64,000 bases of DNA from Macquaria australasica (lineage: Eukaryota > Chordata > Actinopteri > Centrarchiformes > Percichthyidae), in NCBI GenBank assembly GCA_005408345.1, contig SEMN01000259.1:620001-684000 (forward strand). Direction: 5' to 3'. The translations under genes and the position numbers were made by a program. A model generated the notes under the pieces. The model was not told where the DNA came from. It worked only from the letters and a program-made list of their open reading frames with translations, and did no database searches. Of this stretch, positions 24,054-35,089 are shown in pieces (the first letter of the stretch is position 1; the number at the start of each line of letters is the position of its first letter).

Positions 24054-24879
24054 GCTTCTGGTCAGATTTACCGCTTTAGTGGTCCTTCTCCCTCCGCTGC
24101 CCCTGTAAACCCCAGCTCATCTGATGCGGAGGTATTGATAAGTACAACATCTGTAAATCATAACATAGCGCTAAACATGAAGCTGCCAAAATAAAACCAT
24201 TTATTTATTGCAACACATGCATCGGACTTTTGACTGCATGGTGTTGGCTTACATTTTTATCGCTCCAGTATGTACAGTAGTGTTAGAGGTGAAGAGAAGA
24301 TACTAAACCTCTGAAAAATTAAAGGAAGCCCACTGTATATTTTTTAACCTAAAAAAAATAAATAAAAAAGTTCCCTAAGGGGAAAGTTGAATTCCAAGAG
24401 CTTCGTCTGAACCTAGAAATGAACCGTTGTACTGTGGCGATCCTTGACGCATTTTCTTGGCTCAGTGTTTGTTGACTTTGCTTCAAAAAATGCTTTTGTA
24501 ATAAGGAAGTAAAATGATGAATCTAAAGTTGTTTTTTGTTGCTCCAAGATGTGCTGCTTGAAATTACAAAAAAAAAATTGAATAGGTACAGCATTTGCTT
24601 TGTGATTGCTTCTCCCCGGAGAGGTGGAGTTATCCAATTACTGAAGCATGATCATCTCAGTAGTTGATGGTTTCACTGAGCAGAGGCAGGTTGTGGCTTG
24701 GACCAGTGTACATTGTGTGTGATTATCTTAGCTGAATAGGAAACCAACACCAGCCCCTAGTCAAATATGGCAGTTTTTTCTGTCTACTCTACCAGCAACA
24801 TTGGCAAGTAACCAATCATTGTTTGGCAAGCATCTACAAAGCTGTCCAGAAAAACTTTAAGAATAGGTGATGAGTAGTG
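24054..24879. other. Non-coding block, nothing recognised
   Basis: The sequence after the candidate donor is AT-rich and has A-rich patches near 24351-24370 and 24567-24579. There is no gene, element or RNA that I can support. Confidence 0.5.
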
Positions 24880-25217
24880 GAGTAGCTCAAGGGATAGTAA
24901 TGTTGGTCTGTCAGTTCACTGCTTTGGTCCAGACTTAAATATCTCAACAACTATTGAATGGACTGCTATGAAATTTGGTACAGATATTCATGGTCCCCAA
25001 AAGGATGAAGGCAACTGACTCTGGTGATACCCTGACTTTTCTTCTAACACCACCATGAGGTTGACAAAATTGGCACAAAATTTTGTACATTCATGGTTCC
25101 CAGAAAATTAATCCTTCTGACTTTGGTGATCCCCTGACTTTTCCTCTGGCGCCACCAGGAGATTTCTGGTTTTGAGTGAAATTTCTCAACAACTATTGGA
25201 AGGATTGCCATGAAATT
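24880..25217 (+). mobile_element. Fish interspersed repeat with internal tandem units
   Basis: This matches a common teleost repeat I recall by its words: AGTAGCTCAAGGGATAGTAA at the start (24881), then repeated blocks carrying CTCAACAACTATTG, ATGAAATTTGGTAC, TTCATGGT(T)CCC, CTGGTGAT and CCCTGACTTTTC. The blocks recur about every 120 bp: CTCAACAACTATTG near 24942 and 25183, and CTGACTTTT near 25032 and 25136. The middle unit has lost the CTCAACAACTATTG word. It has no coding capacity, and I do not know its class for certain. Confidence 0.65.
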
Positions 25218-25491
25218 GCCAAAAAGGCAGCTTCCCTACCTGGTGCACGCTCGCTATCTGCACATGTATAGGGTGCATGTAATTTGCATTAGTGGGTGTG
25301 TTCTGAAAGCAAGTCTGTTGTGAGTGTGAGTGTGTGTCTGTCAGTCTGTCCTGGGCGTTACCTGCTGGTGTGATGTGGGTGAGCTCTCAGACAGCCCCTG
25401 TTGGTGCTGTCAGCTGTGGAGAGCTCTTCCTGTCAGCCCTGCCTTGTGAAATGTAGGGCTAGCAGATGAAGCCTGAGACAGGTATCCATGA

Positions 25492-25523
25492 GGGGGTGCA
25501 GGGGGTGGGGGGCTTGAGGGGGG
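25492..25523 (+). repeat. G-quadruplex-prone G tract
   Basis: Four G runs of five or six bases (25492-25496, 25501-25505, 25507-25512, 25518-25523) are separated by loops of one to five bases, which satisfies the usual four-run rule. It lies directly before a tetranucleotide repeat. Confidence 0.75.
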
Positions 25524-25525
25524 TC

Positions 25526-25556
25526 ATCTATCTATCTATCTATCTATCTATCTATA
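25526..25556 (+). repeat. (TCTA)7 microsatellite
   Basis: Seven uninterrupted TCTA units occupy 25527-25554. The tract is likely length-polymorphic. Confidence 0.95.
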
Positions 25557-27282
25557 GAATCTATTTATCTCTGTTTCTTTGTCTTTGTCTGTCTCCAGGG
25601 GTGCAGCCGGGAAGCTGCTGTGTGTCAGTAGTGAAATATTCATAGTACGTGCAGGGAGTTTGACGAGCCGCTCTGACACCTCCAAACTCTCTACCCTCAT
25701 ATTCATTTCCTCTCTGGCTCCGGCACGTTACCTCACAGCTCCTCCTGCCCGGCCTGCTGCTCAGCACCGTACTGTATGCTCAGTACAGTGGTGATGATAA
25801 GAAACCGAGAGCACACTGCTTTTACATTTTCATACCTAAGAGAATGGGATGTTAAAAAAAGAAACAAAAAATGCATATCCACGGGAACATGTGGGCTGAA
25901 AAGCATTAATTTGAGCTTTTATTACTGTTCTGTTGAAGGCTTTCAGTCTAAAACTGGTGCTTTACAGTTTACTCTTTAAACATCCTTCTTGTCCTGTTAT
26001 AATGGAGAACACTCATTTTAAATGTGAAATTAATGGAAAATTCAACCTTGGGTGCTATACGTGACTTCCCAGTATGCTGCTCGACATCGCTCAGAGAACT
26101 CAGCTGGACTTAATGTACCCAGCTGGGTTTCATGTTTAAGAGAATGCTATGATAATAGCAACAGCATCAACAGGAGAGGGAGCGTTCTAGTAAAAAGAAA
26201 GAGTCTGACTTCTTACTAAGAACACGTTGTTCCTTGTGGCTGCATTGTAATCTGGTGTATTACAACTTGTATCTCTGCCTCCTTTACTGTGGATTTCTCC
26301 TTGTTGATATTTGAACATTGGTGCATAATGTTGGCTCTAGAAAGAATTCCCTGACACCAAAACTCATTTTCAAACTCCATTGTAACCGCACTGGAAATAT
26401 CTTCACATAACGTCCTGTAATCTAAGTTTGGACAAGTAAAAAAAAAAAAAAGAAAAGGACAGTCAAAAAGCAAAACAGACACAAAACACATCACAAAAAG
26501 TATTTTTTTCTAAGAAAAATTTCTTCAAGAAGTTTAAAGAAAAAACAGTTTTCATGGTTATTCTCATGACATGCAGCAGTATCAGCCCATACCTACATTA
26601 CGTCAATATTGGACGATTTTCTTCCGTGGATGGGGTTGTTACTTTCGTGCAGGACACTGGAGTGCGCCTCCCTTATAGACATGCAAGTAACGTTGGCGGT
26701 TTAATTAAACATAATCACAATTTTTTGTAACTTTTACCAAGCATTTTAGGAACCATATGTGCCTAACCCCATCAAGATTCTTGCTAGCACTGTTGTGTGT
26801 ATGGAGAAAAGGTGAGGTGGGACAATTTCACTTCAACTCCATTCTTGTCATGTAGTCCAGTTTTTAAAAAACATGGAATAAAGATATGCATACACTTAAT
26901 ACATTTCAGCAGTTTAGTAGTAGAACATCCATACATGTCAAAACCAGAAAAGCTGCTCTCTTGACAGCAGGCCTGTTTACATCCAAGGCTCTAGCAGTGA
27001 GACAGCATTGATCAGCTCCTTGCTCGCTGCATAATTCTCAGCATCATCCTGCAACAGAATGATTAGCCTCAGGGGAGAAAGTAAACAGGAGTGGGTAAAA
27101 GTTGCAGATCATGTTTTCATTATATTTTTTCTGCAGCCTCCCTCGTAAGTCATCATCACAGAGCCGAGGCCCAGCTATCTCCAAACTCTGCAGAAATATC
27201 AATATGGATTTAGGAGTCTCCCTGAAGCGAGGTCCTCAGCTAATTAAATCTGTAATCACTTTGTACTGTAAAAACACAAGCA
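25557..27282. other. Non-coding block with one acceptor-like site
   Basis: A pyrimidine tract ending in CTCCAG at 25598 is followed by a 65-codon frame that ends at 25794 without a convincing donor, so I do not call an exon. An A13 run lies near 26438. The part 26590-26780 may be a fragment of an old repeat. Nothing else is recognised. Confidence 0.45.
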
Positions 27283-27315
27283 GGGGAGGAGGGGTGGGGG
27301 TGGTGGTGGGGTGGG
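27283..27315 (+). repeat. G-quadruplex-prone G tract
   Basis: There are five G runs of three to five bases (27283-27286, 27291-27294, 27296-27300, 27308-27311, 27313-27315) separated by short loops, within a GGT-rich stretch that continues to 27320. Confidence 0.7.
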
Positions 27316-27481
27316 TGGTGTTTTAAATGAGGGCCAGTGGAGTTTTATTTAACAAAGACAGCTAATTGGGTCAGAGCTCTTTATCCTCATAAAGCACAGA
27401 GGTTTCCTACCATCCAGTCGGACCGCTTACGGCTCTTTGCTCTCAAACAGAGTTCAACTGAGAGAGTGTGCGTGTGTATGC

Positions 27482-27504
27482 GGGGGTGGGGTGGGGTGGG
27501 GGGG
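27482..27504 (+). repeat. Canonical G-quadruplex motif with single-T loops
   Basis: Runs of 5, 4, 4 and 7 G are joined by single T residues. One-base loops make this among the most stable quadruplex arrangements known. A GT-rich stretch precedes it. Confidence 0.85.
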
Positions 27505-30500
27505 ATTGCAGAGCCACTGTTGTCAAGGCTACAGCAAACAGGTATATTGTCTTAAGGGTTGGAAGTCAGCTGTACGAGGAGGAAAGTAATGGGATTCAGA
27601 GAGAGCTCCGCGCCGAGAGTGAATTCTAATAGAGGAAGGAGCTACAGAGATGTACAAGTCCGTGAACTCCTTCCATCGTTCATCTCAAGAGGAGGGATCA
27701 TTCAAGCAAGGTGTTTCTGGTGTTCACCGGTGCCAAGCATGAATACAATCCCACTGCTGTTGTGTCAAACTCTCATCACACAACCTTTCTTTACCTCCTC
27801 AATATACTGTGTAAAGAGGACTAGCACAAGGTAATGTATCATATAAGCACTTTGGATACATTGTCTGGTGTATATTCTCTAATATTAAGAGTTCTCTTGA
27901 ATAGTTGTTGTGTAATCTGAGTTGTAATGTTGGAAAATTGTAAAAAAATAAAAAACATAAAACTAACTTTCACTGCAGCATTATTTTGTCACTGATCACA
28001 GTCAAGTTCCATTACTGAAAAGTTTCAGTTCTGAGACAGAGAGGGACATTTGCAGTGTGAATTGGGATAATGTACTTTTCTCAAAGGTTTTTGTTGATCT
28101 GCTACTAGTGTAGATTTGGCTTACGTAATTGTGAGCATGGCTCAGTCTATTTTCTGGAAAATTTGATACTGAATAAATCCAGTATCAGTAAAACACTGCA
28201 GTCCATGTTCTTTGCTTCAACATTTACCAAACCTTTGGCAAATGTTGTAGACACAATTAAAGACTAGTGTGCTCTCATAAGCTTCATCTGCTTAAGTAAA
28301 CAGCAAAGGTGTAACTTACTTCCTTTAAGTATTAACCAATCAAAAGTGATAGTTATTTGTGTTGGCTGGTGGTCCATATTGAATACAAGTAGTTTAATGC
28401 AAGTAAATTAAACAATGTAAAATACAGCATGTTTTATGAATGGCTCCAACAGCAATATTTGGCAATTCTTCCCAATCACAACATATTTTAGCTTGCTGAT
28501 GGCACATTATATGTTGTGTAATAAATAGTGTAATAGTGCCATATTTTGATTGATGTGAATAAAAGTAGTGTTTTTAAATCTACAGTAAAATGCAGTAAAA
28601 ATCCTTAAAAACTGGCTACCAATTACCAACACTTACTGAATTAAAATGAAATAGACAGTAGATTCAGAGCAACACGTCGTGGTATTGGAAAAAAATTACA
28701 ACAATATATAAGTCATTAAGATGTTAAACTTGTCGCGGGCTGTGCCCATTACATCAACAAACACCTTCCATTTAGAGTAAATAGTAGCAGAGCGGACAAA
28801 CACTTCATTAAAACTTCACAGAGAAGACAAATGAACATAAAAAAGGAGAACCTCGCCAGGCTTGTCTCATTACTCCCTCTCTTTTCCCTTTGAATTTTAA
28901 GCCAAAGGAGTCGCTGTGTATCTACGGTTTCTCTGTGAGCTGCAGCTCCGAGGTGGTGACCTCGTGCTGCCTCCATCCTCTGTGTTACTCACATTTGTGT
29001 CTGTCCCCAGGGCTCTTCGTCTAAAGAGCCCGGACTGAAGAGGCAGGCGGGCCAAACACAGTATGGCGGGGTTAGCCCTGCCCTGGAGAAATCTTCACTG
29101 CGACCTGATTTCTTTCAGTTGCTCCCCATATTCCCCAGATCGTCAGCTCATATTCAACTGATCCTCTGTCAGAGCCATTTTGTGGGGAAAAAACTTCTTT
29201 AACAACAGTGAAACTAGAACAAGAGTCCTGTAGCTTAATTGTGGATTACATTGCAGTCGCAGTCCTAGCACCAGGCTGTCAGGTGTCCCCGCAGATTTTT
29301 GTTTCAATGTTTAATCTAGCAGATAATTGCATCCATTGTTAGAAATGATGCATAACGTCAGCCTGAGATCTGGTTGTGACTGTTTTCATGAATCCTCATC
29401 ACAATCGCATATTTTCAGTATCAGTGGGATAGTGATGCGTTGCAAAGAATCTCTCATCACAGCTTGTCATATTCATCTCGCGGAGATCTGATTTAATATT
29501 AGTGATTGGTCCCCAAGTCACGATCAGCCCCATCTTTTCTTTCCAGCATCTGGATTTAATTGGTGCTACGCTGTAAAGCCACAGCTGCTCTGCCTGTTAG
29601 GACAATAAATTACCCCAATTAGGAGTCGAAGAAAAGAGGCTGTCTGACACCACAGCCCGCTGCCATGCCAGGAGATTAGAATGCAATGGAATGAGACTTC
29701 TTGCTGACATGAAGCCGTACCGAAACACCTGCCCCATCATCTCTCTGATCAAAACACAGTTCCAGTCCAGCGGATATATAGAGCAGGAGGAGATTGCTTT
29801 GCATGGCCTGCAGCTCGCTATAGCCTCAGTCACAGGAGCTTCTGGTGTACAAATGAAATAGAAAAAGCATCACTGTGTTTGAAATCAATGGAAGGTATGG
29901 TGGACGGTGTGTAATTGCTGGGCGGATGATTAATTAGTGTTTGGATGATGAGTTGTGGATACATCTAGGTTTTCTGGCAGCCGCCTGCCATATCGATGGC
30001 ACTGGTAATGAAGGCAATAATGAGGGAAGGTTTAGGAGGATGTGGAATGGGAGGAACAATAGGAACATCTGTGCCTCTCTACAGTTAGAGTATAATTGAG
30101 ACCATATTTCATTTTCCTCTTTGAAAGCTAGCCCTACTATACTTGCTCTCTGAAAGATGAGACATATTTATTTGCTGCTGTAACACATTCAGCAGCTTTA
30201 GCAACTCAGGTGGTCTACTTTTGAGAAGAATGTAGGGTAGCTGCCGTTGTGATGACGGCCTCCATCTTGATCGGCACTCCTTCCACGTTCCGGCCCGGCC
30301 ACGCCATCCCTTTGTCTCACCACTTGCTGTGAACACGCCATTAAGCCAGCCGGAGTTTGACAAGAAAAATGAAGTGTGCTATTTCCTGTGGCCTCGAGTG
30401 TCTTCCTGAATAATGAGCGCATTGCCTGGACCCCCCTTGTCCCTCCCTCTCCCCGTCGGTTTTACTCTTCCCCTTGAAGTTCCAGGCTGCTGAGAGAGTG

Positions 30501-31020
30501 AAGGGGTCTTTAGGTCTGTCTCTGAAAAAAACAAACAAAAAAAAAAGCAGTCATGCAAGACCTGTCAGACTTAATCTGGGAAACCCAGAAAAAGAGAGAG
30601 GATTAGATGAATGAAGTGGATTTTATTGATGAAATCCTCATCCCATGTCACAGTATTAGAGAATGCAGAATAGTGCATGCTGTATCTGAGGAAATATCCA
30701 TTATGATACAGCATCATGAGTTGGTGCAAACAGCTGCAATTGTGAGAGCCAAATTAACTGGCACTGTTTCCCATATCTCTTATTATTTCCTTGCTTGTTT
30801 TAAACACGCCAAGTGGCTCAGCAGCACTACTGGATCATAGCTAAATGCTGCCTTGCACAGCAAACCACTGAGAAGAAAGGGAAGCACCAGTGCTATTTCC
30901 TCGCCCAGCCTTATTTCTCCCAATTACCAGCGTGTGAGCAAACAGCCTGACACGACTGACCTCCTCTCAGAGAGCTGTGGTCATGACTGGAAGACTCTCC
31001 CTGCTTATTATGACAGAAGT
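27505..31020. other. Unique-looking non-coding block
   Basis: No mobile element or gene is recognised. At 29011 an acceptor-like site (CTGTCCCCAG) opens a 63-codon frame to a TAA at 29200, but without a donor or a known motif. A small hairpin (TGATACTG / CAGTATCA) lies at 28166-28190. The stretch 30600-30840 has a 77-codon frame beginning MNEVDFIDEIL that I do not recognise. The mixed-composition blocks around 29000-29850 and 30600-31000 could be conserved regulatory DNA, but this is untested. Confidence 0.45.
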
Positions 31021-31025
31021 GTTAT

Positions 31026-31242
31026 GATAATGGAAGGAAAGTCTGCACCGTGGCGATAGCACTGCAGGAACGGATAGCCTATTATCCACCACTGTGTGGT
31101 GGTAGTAATGGTAAGAGAGAGGGCATCCTATCTGTTATGGTGATGATGCAATTTAAATGGGTAGTGCCTATTATATATCAGTGGATGATAATGGCAGGAG
31201 AGAGCATCCTCTGGGTTATGGTCATGATGCCAAGGGAATGGT
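31026..31242 (+). repeat. Diverged tandem repeat, three units of about 80 bp
   Basis: The units start at 31026, 31105 and 31187 with GATAATGG, GTAATGG and GATAATGG, giving periods of 79 and 82 bp; the third is partial. Shared words are GAGAG(AG)GGCATCCT or GAGAGAGCATCCT, GTTATGGT(G/C)ATGATGC, and GCCTATTAT. The units are quite diverged, so the array is old. Confidence 0.65.
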
Positions 31243-31407
31243 GAAAAGGTCCGCACAGAATATACAGTGTGCCGTCTTGGTTTTATGTTGATAGATTGAA
31301 TGAAGGGAATGGTGGGTTTTGTCTCTCTCTGTTGTAATAATAATAATGGTGGGCCAGCCCATGCGTTCAAAGAGCGGGAATATCCAGGGAAGGGAAGACA
31401 ATGAGCA

Positions 31408-31448
31408 GTGTGTGTGTGTATATGTGTGGCCGCATGCGCGTGCATACG
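31408..31448. repeat. Alternating purine-pyrimidine (Z-DNA-prone) tract
   Basis: A GT/AT alternation at 31408-31428 is followed after one break by CGCATGCGCGTGCATACG, which alternates without fault. Sequences of this kind favour left-handed DNA under negative supercoiling. Confidence 0.6.
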
Positions 31449-31587
31449 ACAAACAAGAGCCACGCAGTAGAAAGAGAGCCTTAGTTAGCTGTCTGCTTGG
31501 CACTTCGCCGTGATGTATGTTTATGGCCCATCATCTCTAGCCAATTACCCTGCCTTAGTGTAGGAGCGCCGTGCCTTCCCATCACAG

Positions 31588-31692
31588 CCGTCAGTGTCTG
31601 AGCGCAGAGAGAGACAGCGACAGTTAACGTTCCTGGACATCCCTGGCAAAGCGCTGTTTTCCTTAGGGGGCTCTGGAGATTCATCTTCAAAA
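31588..31692 (+). CDS. Weak exon-like segment, 35 codons, phase 0-0
   Basis: The segment is bounded by an acceptor-like CCTTCCCATCACAG (ending 31587) and a donor-like AAAA/GTAAGC (31693). It is open for exactly 35 codons and includes the words SERRERQRQLTFLDIPGK and FSLGGSGDSSSK. Reading phase is 0 at both ends, matching the next exon-like segment at 32035-32118. The frame also stays open past the donor, to 31818, and this GC-richer patch is open on the other strand too, so the open frame alone is weak evidence. I do not recognise the protein. Confidence 0.18.
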
Positions 31693-32034
31693 GTAAGCCA
31701 GTGGGTAGCAGAGTCTGCCGAGCCTACACCTGCTTTGGGAATTGGGGGCTTGTTGACTGTGTGTTTGTGTGAATGTGCATATCTGTGGGTGTGTATGAGT
31801 GCGGTGTGGGTGCTATAACTTAGCACAGCATGTGTGCAAACTTTGTAAATCTTACGTATCCCACGCACCCTTGTGCTTGCATCAATATGAGCTATGTGGA
31901 CCACTCACAGTTCGATACATTGATGTGTGCATACGGTTAGGTGCTGTAAATGATGTGCTATCATCACATGTTAAACTGAAAAGCCTCACAGCTGAGAAAT
32001 AACATTGGCATGTTGGGTCTCTTTGATTCCTCAG

Positions 32035-32118
32035 ATACAGCTGAGGCAGATGTGTTCATGTATCCCGTCCAGGTCAACCTGCAGATTTTCTCCCACAAAC
32101 ACATCTGACTTTTACAAG
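32035..32118 (+). CDS. Weak exon-like segment, 28 codons, phase 0-0
   Basis: The segment is bounded by an acceptor-like CTCTTTGATTCCTCAG (ending 32034) and a donor-like TACAAG/GTAATC. In phase 0 it is open for exactly 28 codons (IQLRQMCSCIPSRS, then TSDFYK). A second frame also reads well (EADVFMYPVQVNLQIFSHK) but ends in TGA before the donor. The 342-bp gap from the segment at 31588-31692 would be a plausible short intron. No third exon follows: the next acceptor-like site is only 33 bp away. Treat it as a hypothesis. Confidence 0.18.
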
Positions 32119-33474
32119 GTAATCTTTTTCTCTCTCTTTGTTTTTGCATCAGAAAAAAATGTGATTTGTGCATTATACTTCTGCGTCTAGTTCACAGTTG
32201 CTGCCTCCGATCGCTTTTCCATTAATGTTCTCCTGCAGAGTAGTGACATTAGAAAAGGTAAACCGAATCAAAGTCGCTGCACAACAGACATGAAGACTAA
32301 TTTGCTTTTAGCAGGGAGTTGTTTTTAACCCTGTTCACATTGATGATGAATGTGACTTTCTCAGGCAATCCTTAAACTTCGCATTTGGATGATTCTTCTG
32401 TGAAACTGAAAATGCAGAGTGGCAAGACAAGGGTTTATATATATATATATTTTTTTCTTTCTGGCTCCATATTCACACACTGTGACAGATTGAAACTGCA
32501 AAGCTGTGTTTGTGTTGGCTAGACGAAGGAACGCTCCTGCCCAGAGGGTTTATCAGGGAGAGAAAATATTGACCGCCAACAGTTGCACTTTGGTGGTGTT
32601 ATTGCTTTTCACACTTGTGTGATACAGACAGCAGTCGCCAAGCACAACAATTGTAAACCCGCAGCCATATTGACAGCCGCATTGCTCTTCTGTGCAGGGC
32701 AGCATATCCAGCTTATGGTGTTTACTTTTTAGCTTATTTCACCAAAGTGCTTTTTGCAGACAAATATAAAAGTGCTGGGACAAGGTGAGAAGAAAAGAAA
32801 ATACTTACTCTTTAGGTGAGACGCAAAACCCAGAGGGGCCTCTAAATTTCCTTCTAAATTAAGGCTACAAAACACACTGACAAAACAGCAGCAGAATGTG
32901 TGTGTCTGTGTGTATTTGACTCTTTTGCAATATGCTGTACAATTTCACTTGCTCCGGCAGCCTCTCTGGTTATTGGTTAGTGCACAGGTGAAATCAATTC
33001 ATCACCTCAATAGAGGGTAGCTCTGAGATACTGCAGCTGTATATGGCCCTCTGTTACTGTAATTATAAACGCACCAATATCACATTTCAATGTTTTTGTT
33101 GGTAAAAGCAATAAGTAACAGATGATGCTACTTTTGTCAATCACTCTGGAGGCCACTAAATAAATTATTGTTTTTGGCAACAATTCAATGCTATCTTGCT
33201 AGCAGTGCTGCTTTTAATGGAATCGTATTGTGATGATATGATATTATTTCATTGTTTTACAGAATTCTCTTGTCCAAATTACTGATTCCAAGCAAATTGT
33301 AGTTGAAAACTGAAAGAGTCAGTTATTGCAGTTTATTGTTACACGTTGAAAGAGAGAATAACAGTGGACCACAGTTCACACCATTGAAAAGTCAAGCATT
33401 TATTTCCATCTTGAGCCAGGCTTGGTTGTTTGCACTTATCCTGTTGTCTGTAACCACACCTATAGATGGTCTTA
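32119..33474. other. Non-coding block, nothing recognised
   Basis: A (TA)n followed by a T run lies near 32438-32458. Otherwise this is unique-looking AT-rich DNA without a supported gene or element. Confidence 0.5.
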
Positions 33475-33998
33475 GGGCGTTTTCACACCTAACCTGTTTG
33501 GTTCAGTTAAAACGAACCCTGGTGCGTTTGCCCAGTTAGTGCAGTTTGTTTGGGCAGGTAATCACAGTAATCGCACTCGGTGAGGACCAAAACAACCGCA
33601 AATGAACTCTGGAGCAGTTTGTTTGTGGTGGGAACGTGATCCGACCTCGATCCCACCCAACTACACGGTATACTCCACAAGTTTGAGCTAAACGGCTCCT
33701 GTAGCCAGGTGTGCTTTGCATTCTTGGATGTGGCACGCAAACTCTTTCTAGTAGTAGCAGCTAGCTGGAGAACGAACCATAGCAATGTTTCTCTCACAGA
33801 AATATGCACTAGTTCACAACACAGGACCTTCTGCCTGTATTTACTTTCTTCCTCTTCTTTGGTTTTACAGGCAGACTACAAACTTACGTCACTGGTGCAT
33901 GCCGCCACCTACTGTTTACTAGGGGAAAACGCTCCAAGTTTACAAACTCATCAACTGTTTTGGACCAGAGCAAACCAACTATACGTGTGAAAACGCCC
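33475..33998. mobile_element. Terminal-inverted-repeat DNA element, 524 bp, non-autonomous
   Basis: The element starts GGGCGTTTTCACAC (33475) and ends with the exact reverse complement GTGTGAAAACGCCC (33985-33998). Interior words I recall from a common teleost element include GGTGCGTTTGCCC near 33521, TGAACTCTGGAGCAGTTTG near 33603, GATCCGACCTCGATCCCACC near 33639, and GCTCCTGTAGCCAGGTGTGC near 33696. The flanks are TTA on the left and TCA on the right, which would fit a mutated TTA duplication of PIF/Harbinger type, but this is not secure. There is no transposase. Open frames inside it on both strands are accidental. Confidence 0.75.
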
Positions 33999-34775
33999 TC
34001 AGTCTGTTTGATTAATATTTTTATTTAATGGTGATACTACACATATTATAATATTGCAATAATATTGGTACTAATAATGTGATATTAGTTTCAACCATAT
34101 TGCCCATCCCCATAACAGACAAAGCTTTTGCAATGCCTTGTGTTTCTACATTTTGAAAAGCAGCCTCTTTATTTTCACTAGTTTCCTATGCCCCTTTAAA
34201 TTCCATACTGATGAAGGAACTCTGCACCGCAACTTGGCTAAACTGCTGTAGCTGTTTTCGTTTTTCTAACCTGTAACATTTTTAAGTGGCGCACTCCAGT
34301 GAATGAGACGTTTGACATTCTGAAACGGCAGGGACTTGAAACAGCTTAAATCAGGGATCGAGGTGATCCTCCACATTATCATCTGCTTCAATGGCATGCC
34401 AGTGTGGGCGTACATTAAAGATTCATGCAAACAGCTGTGTCTTCTACAGGGCAGCATGGCTCAGAGCAAGCCTGTGTGCTTGGATTCCAAATCAGGGAAG
34501 CCTAGAGGAGCTGGGTTTGAAAGAACATCGCACACAGCACAGGCTACTGTATGAGGGCAGGAAATGAACACATGCTTGTCACAAAAAGGTCACCTAAAAG
34601 CAGATAACACATCCCTGAAACTGAGAGTAGGAGTGCAAGGAAATAGTAGGCAAGAAAATAGACTGAAGATCAGCTGAGAGTCACATCTTTAAAATGTATA
34701 AGAGTTTTGGTAAAAAGGACCCAAATTTGCCAAAACAGACCCATTAAGAAACAATTCACTTGAGTCTGATCCAAA

Positions 34776-35089
34776 GCAATCTTTGAACCCATCAGCTATC
34801 GTCTGACAATAATTTAGCCTCTGGGGGCAACGGCCAATGTTTCAGGGCTTTCGGTGTAGCCAGCGGATATCCAGATAACGAATAACCGGCCAAAGACTTC
34901 CTCTTCCGTGTGCTGGTCATTGTTTACAGTCGATTAGCAATCTCGGAACCCATCAGCTATTGTCTGATGACGTTTTGAATTCAGATAAATAAAAATAAAA
35001 AAAGCTAATCAAAAGCTAATCTCTAGGGTTACGAGATTGATTAAAAGCGAAATCATCGTCAGACGATAGCTGATGGGCTCCGAGATTGC
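34776..35089. repeat. Cluster of direct and inverted copies of a repeat end
   Basis: The word CAATCTCGGAACCC, with small changes, occurs four times: plus strand at 34777 and 34938, minus strand at 35026-35039 and 35075-35088. Three of the copies (34776, 34937 and the minus copy ending 35089) continue into CATCAGCTAT(C/T)GTCTGA, giving inverted repeats of about 40 bp. A short tandem AAAGCTAATC pair lies at 35001-35020. This looks like the end of a DNA transposon that is repeated and rearranged. I could not find a target duplication or a clear family. Confidence 0.7.

Noticed and set aside
25599..25794. Exon after a CTCCAG acceptor
   Set aside because: No convincing donor, and joining it in phase to the candidate exon at 23977-24047 reaches a stop after a few codons.
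29011..29202. 63-codon frame after a CTGTCCCCAG acceptor
   Set aside because: No donor or motif, and the phase left by the 23977-24047 exon gives an immediate stop.
31545..31904. 119-codon open frame, minus strand
   Set aside because: Overlaps exon-like sequence on the other strand in a GC-richer patch; His/Thr-rich part comes from a GT repeat.
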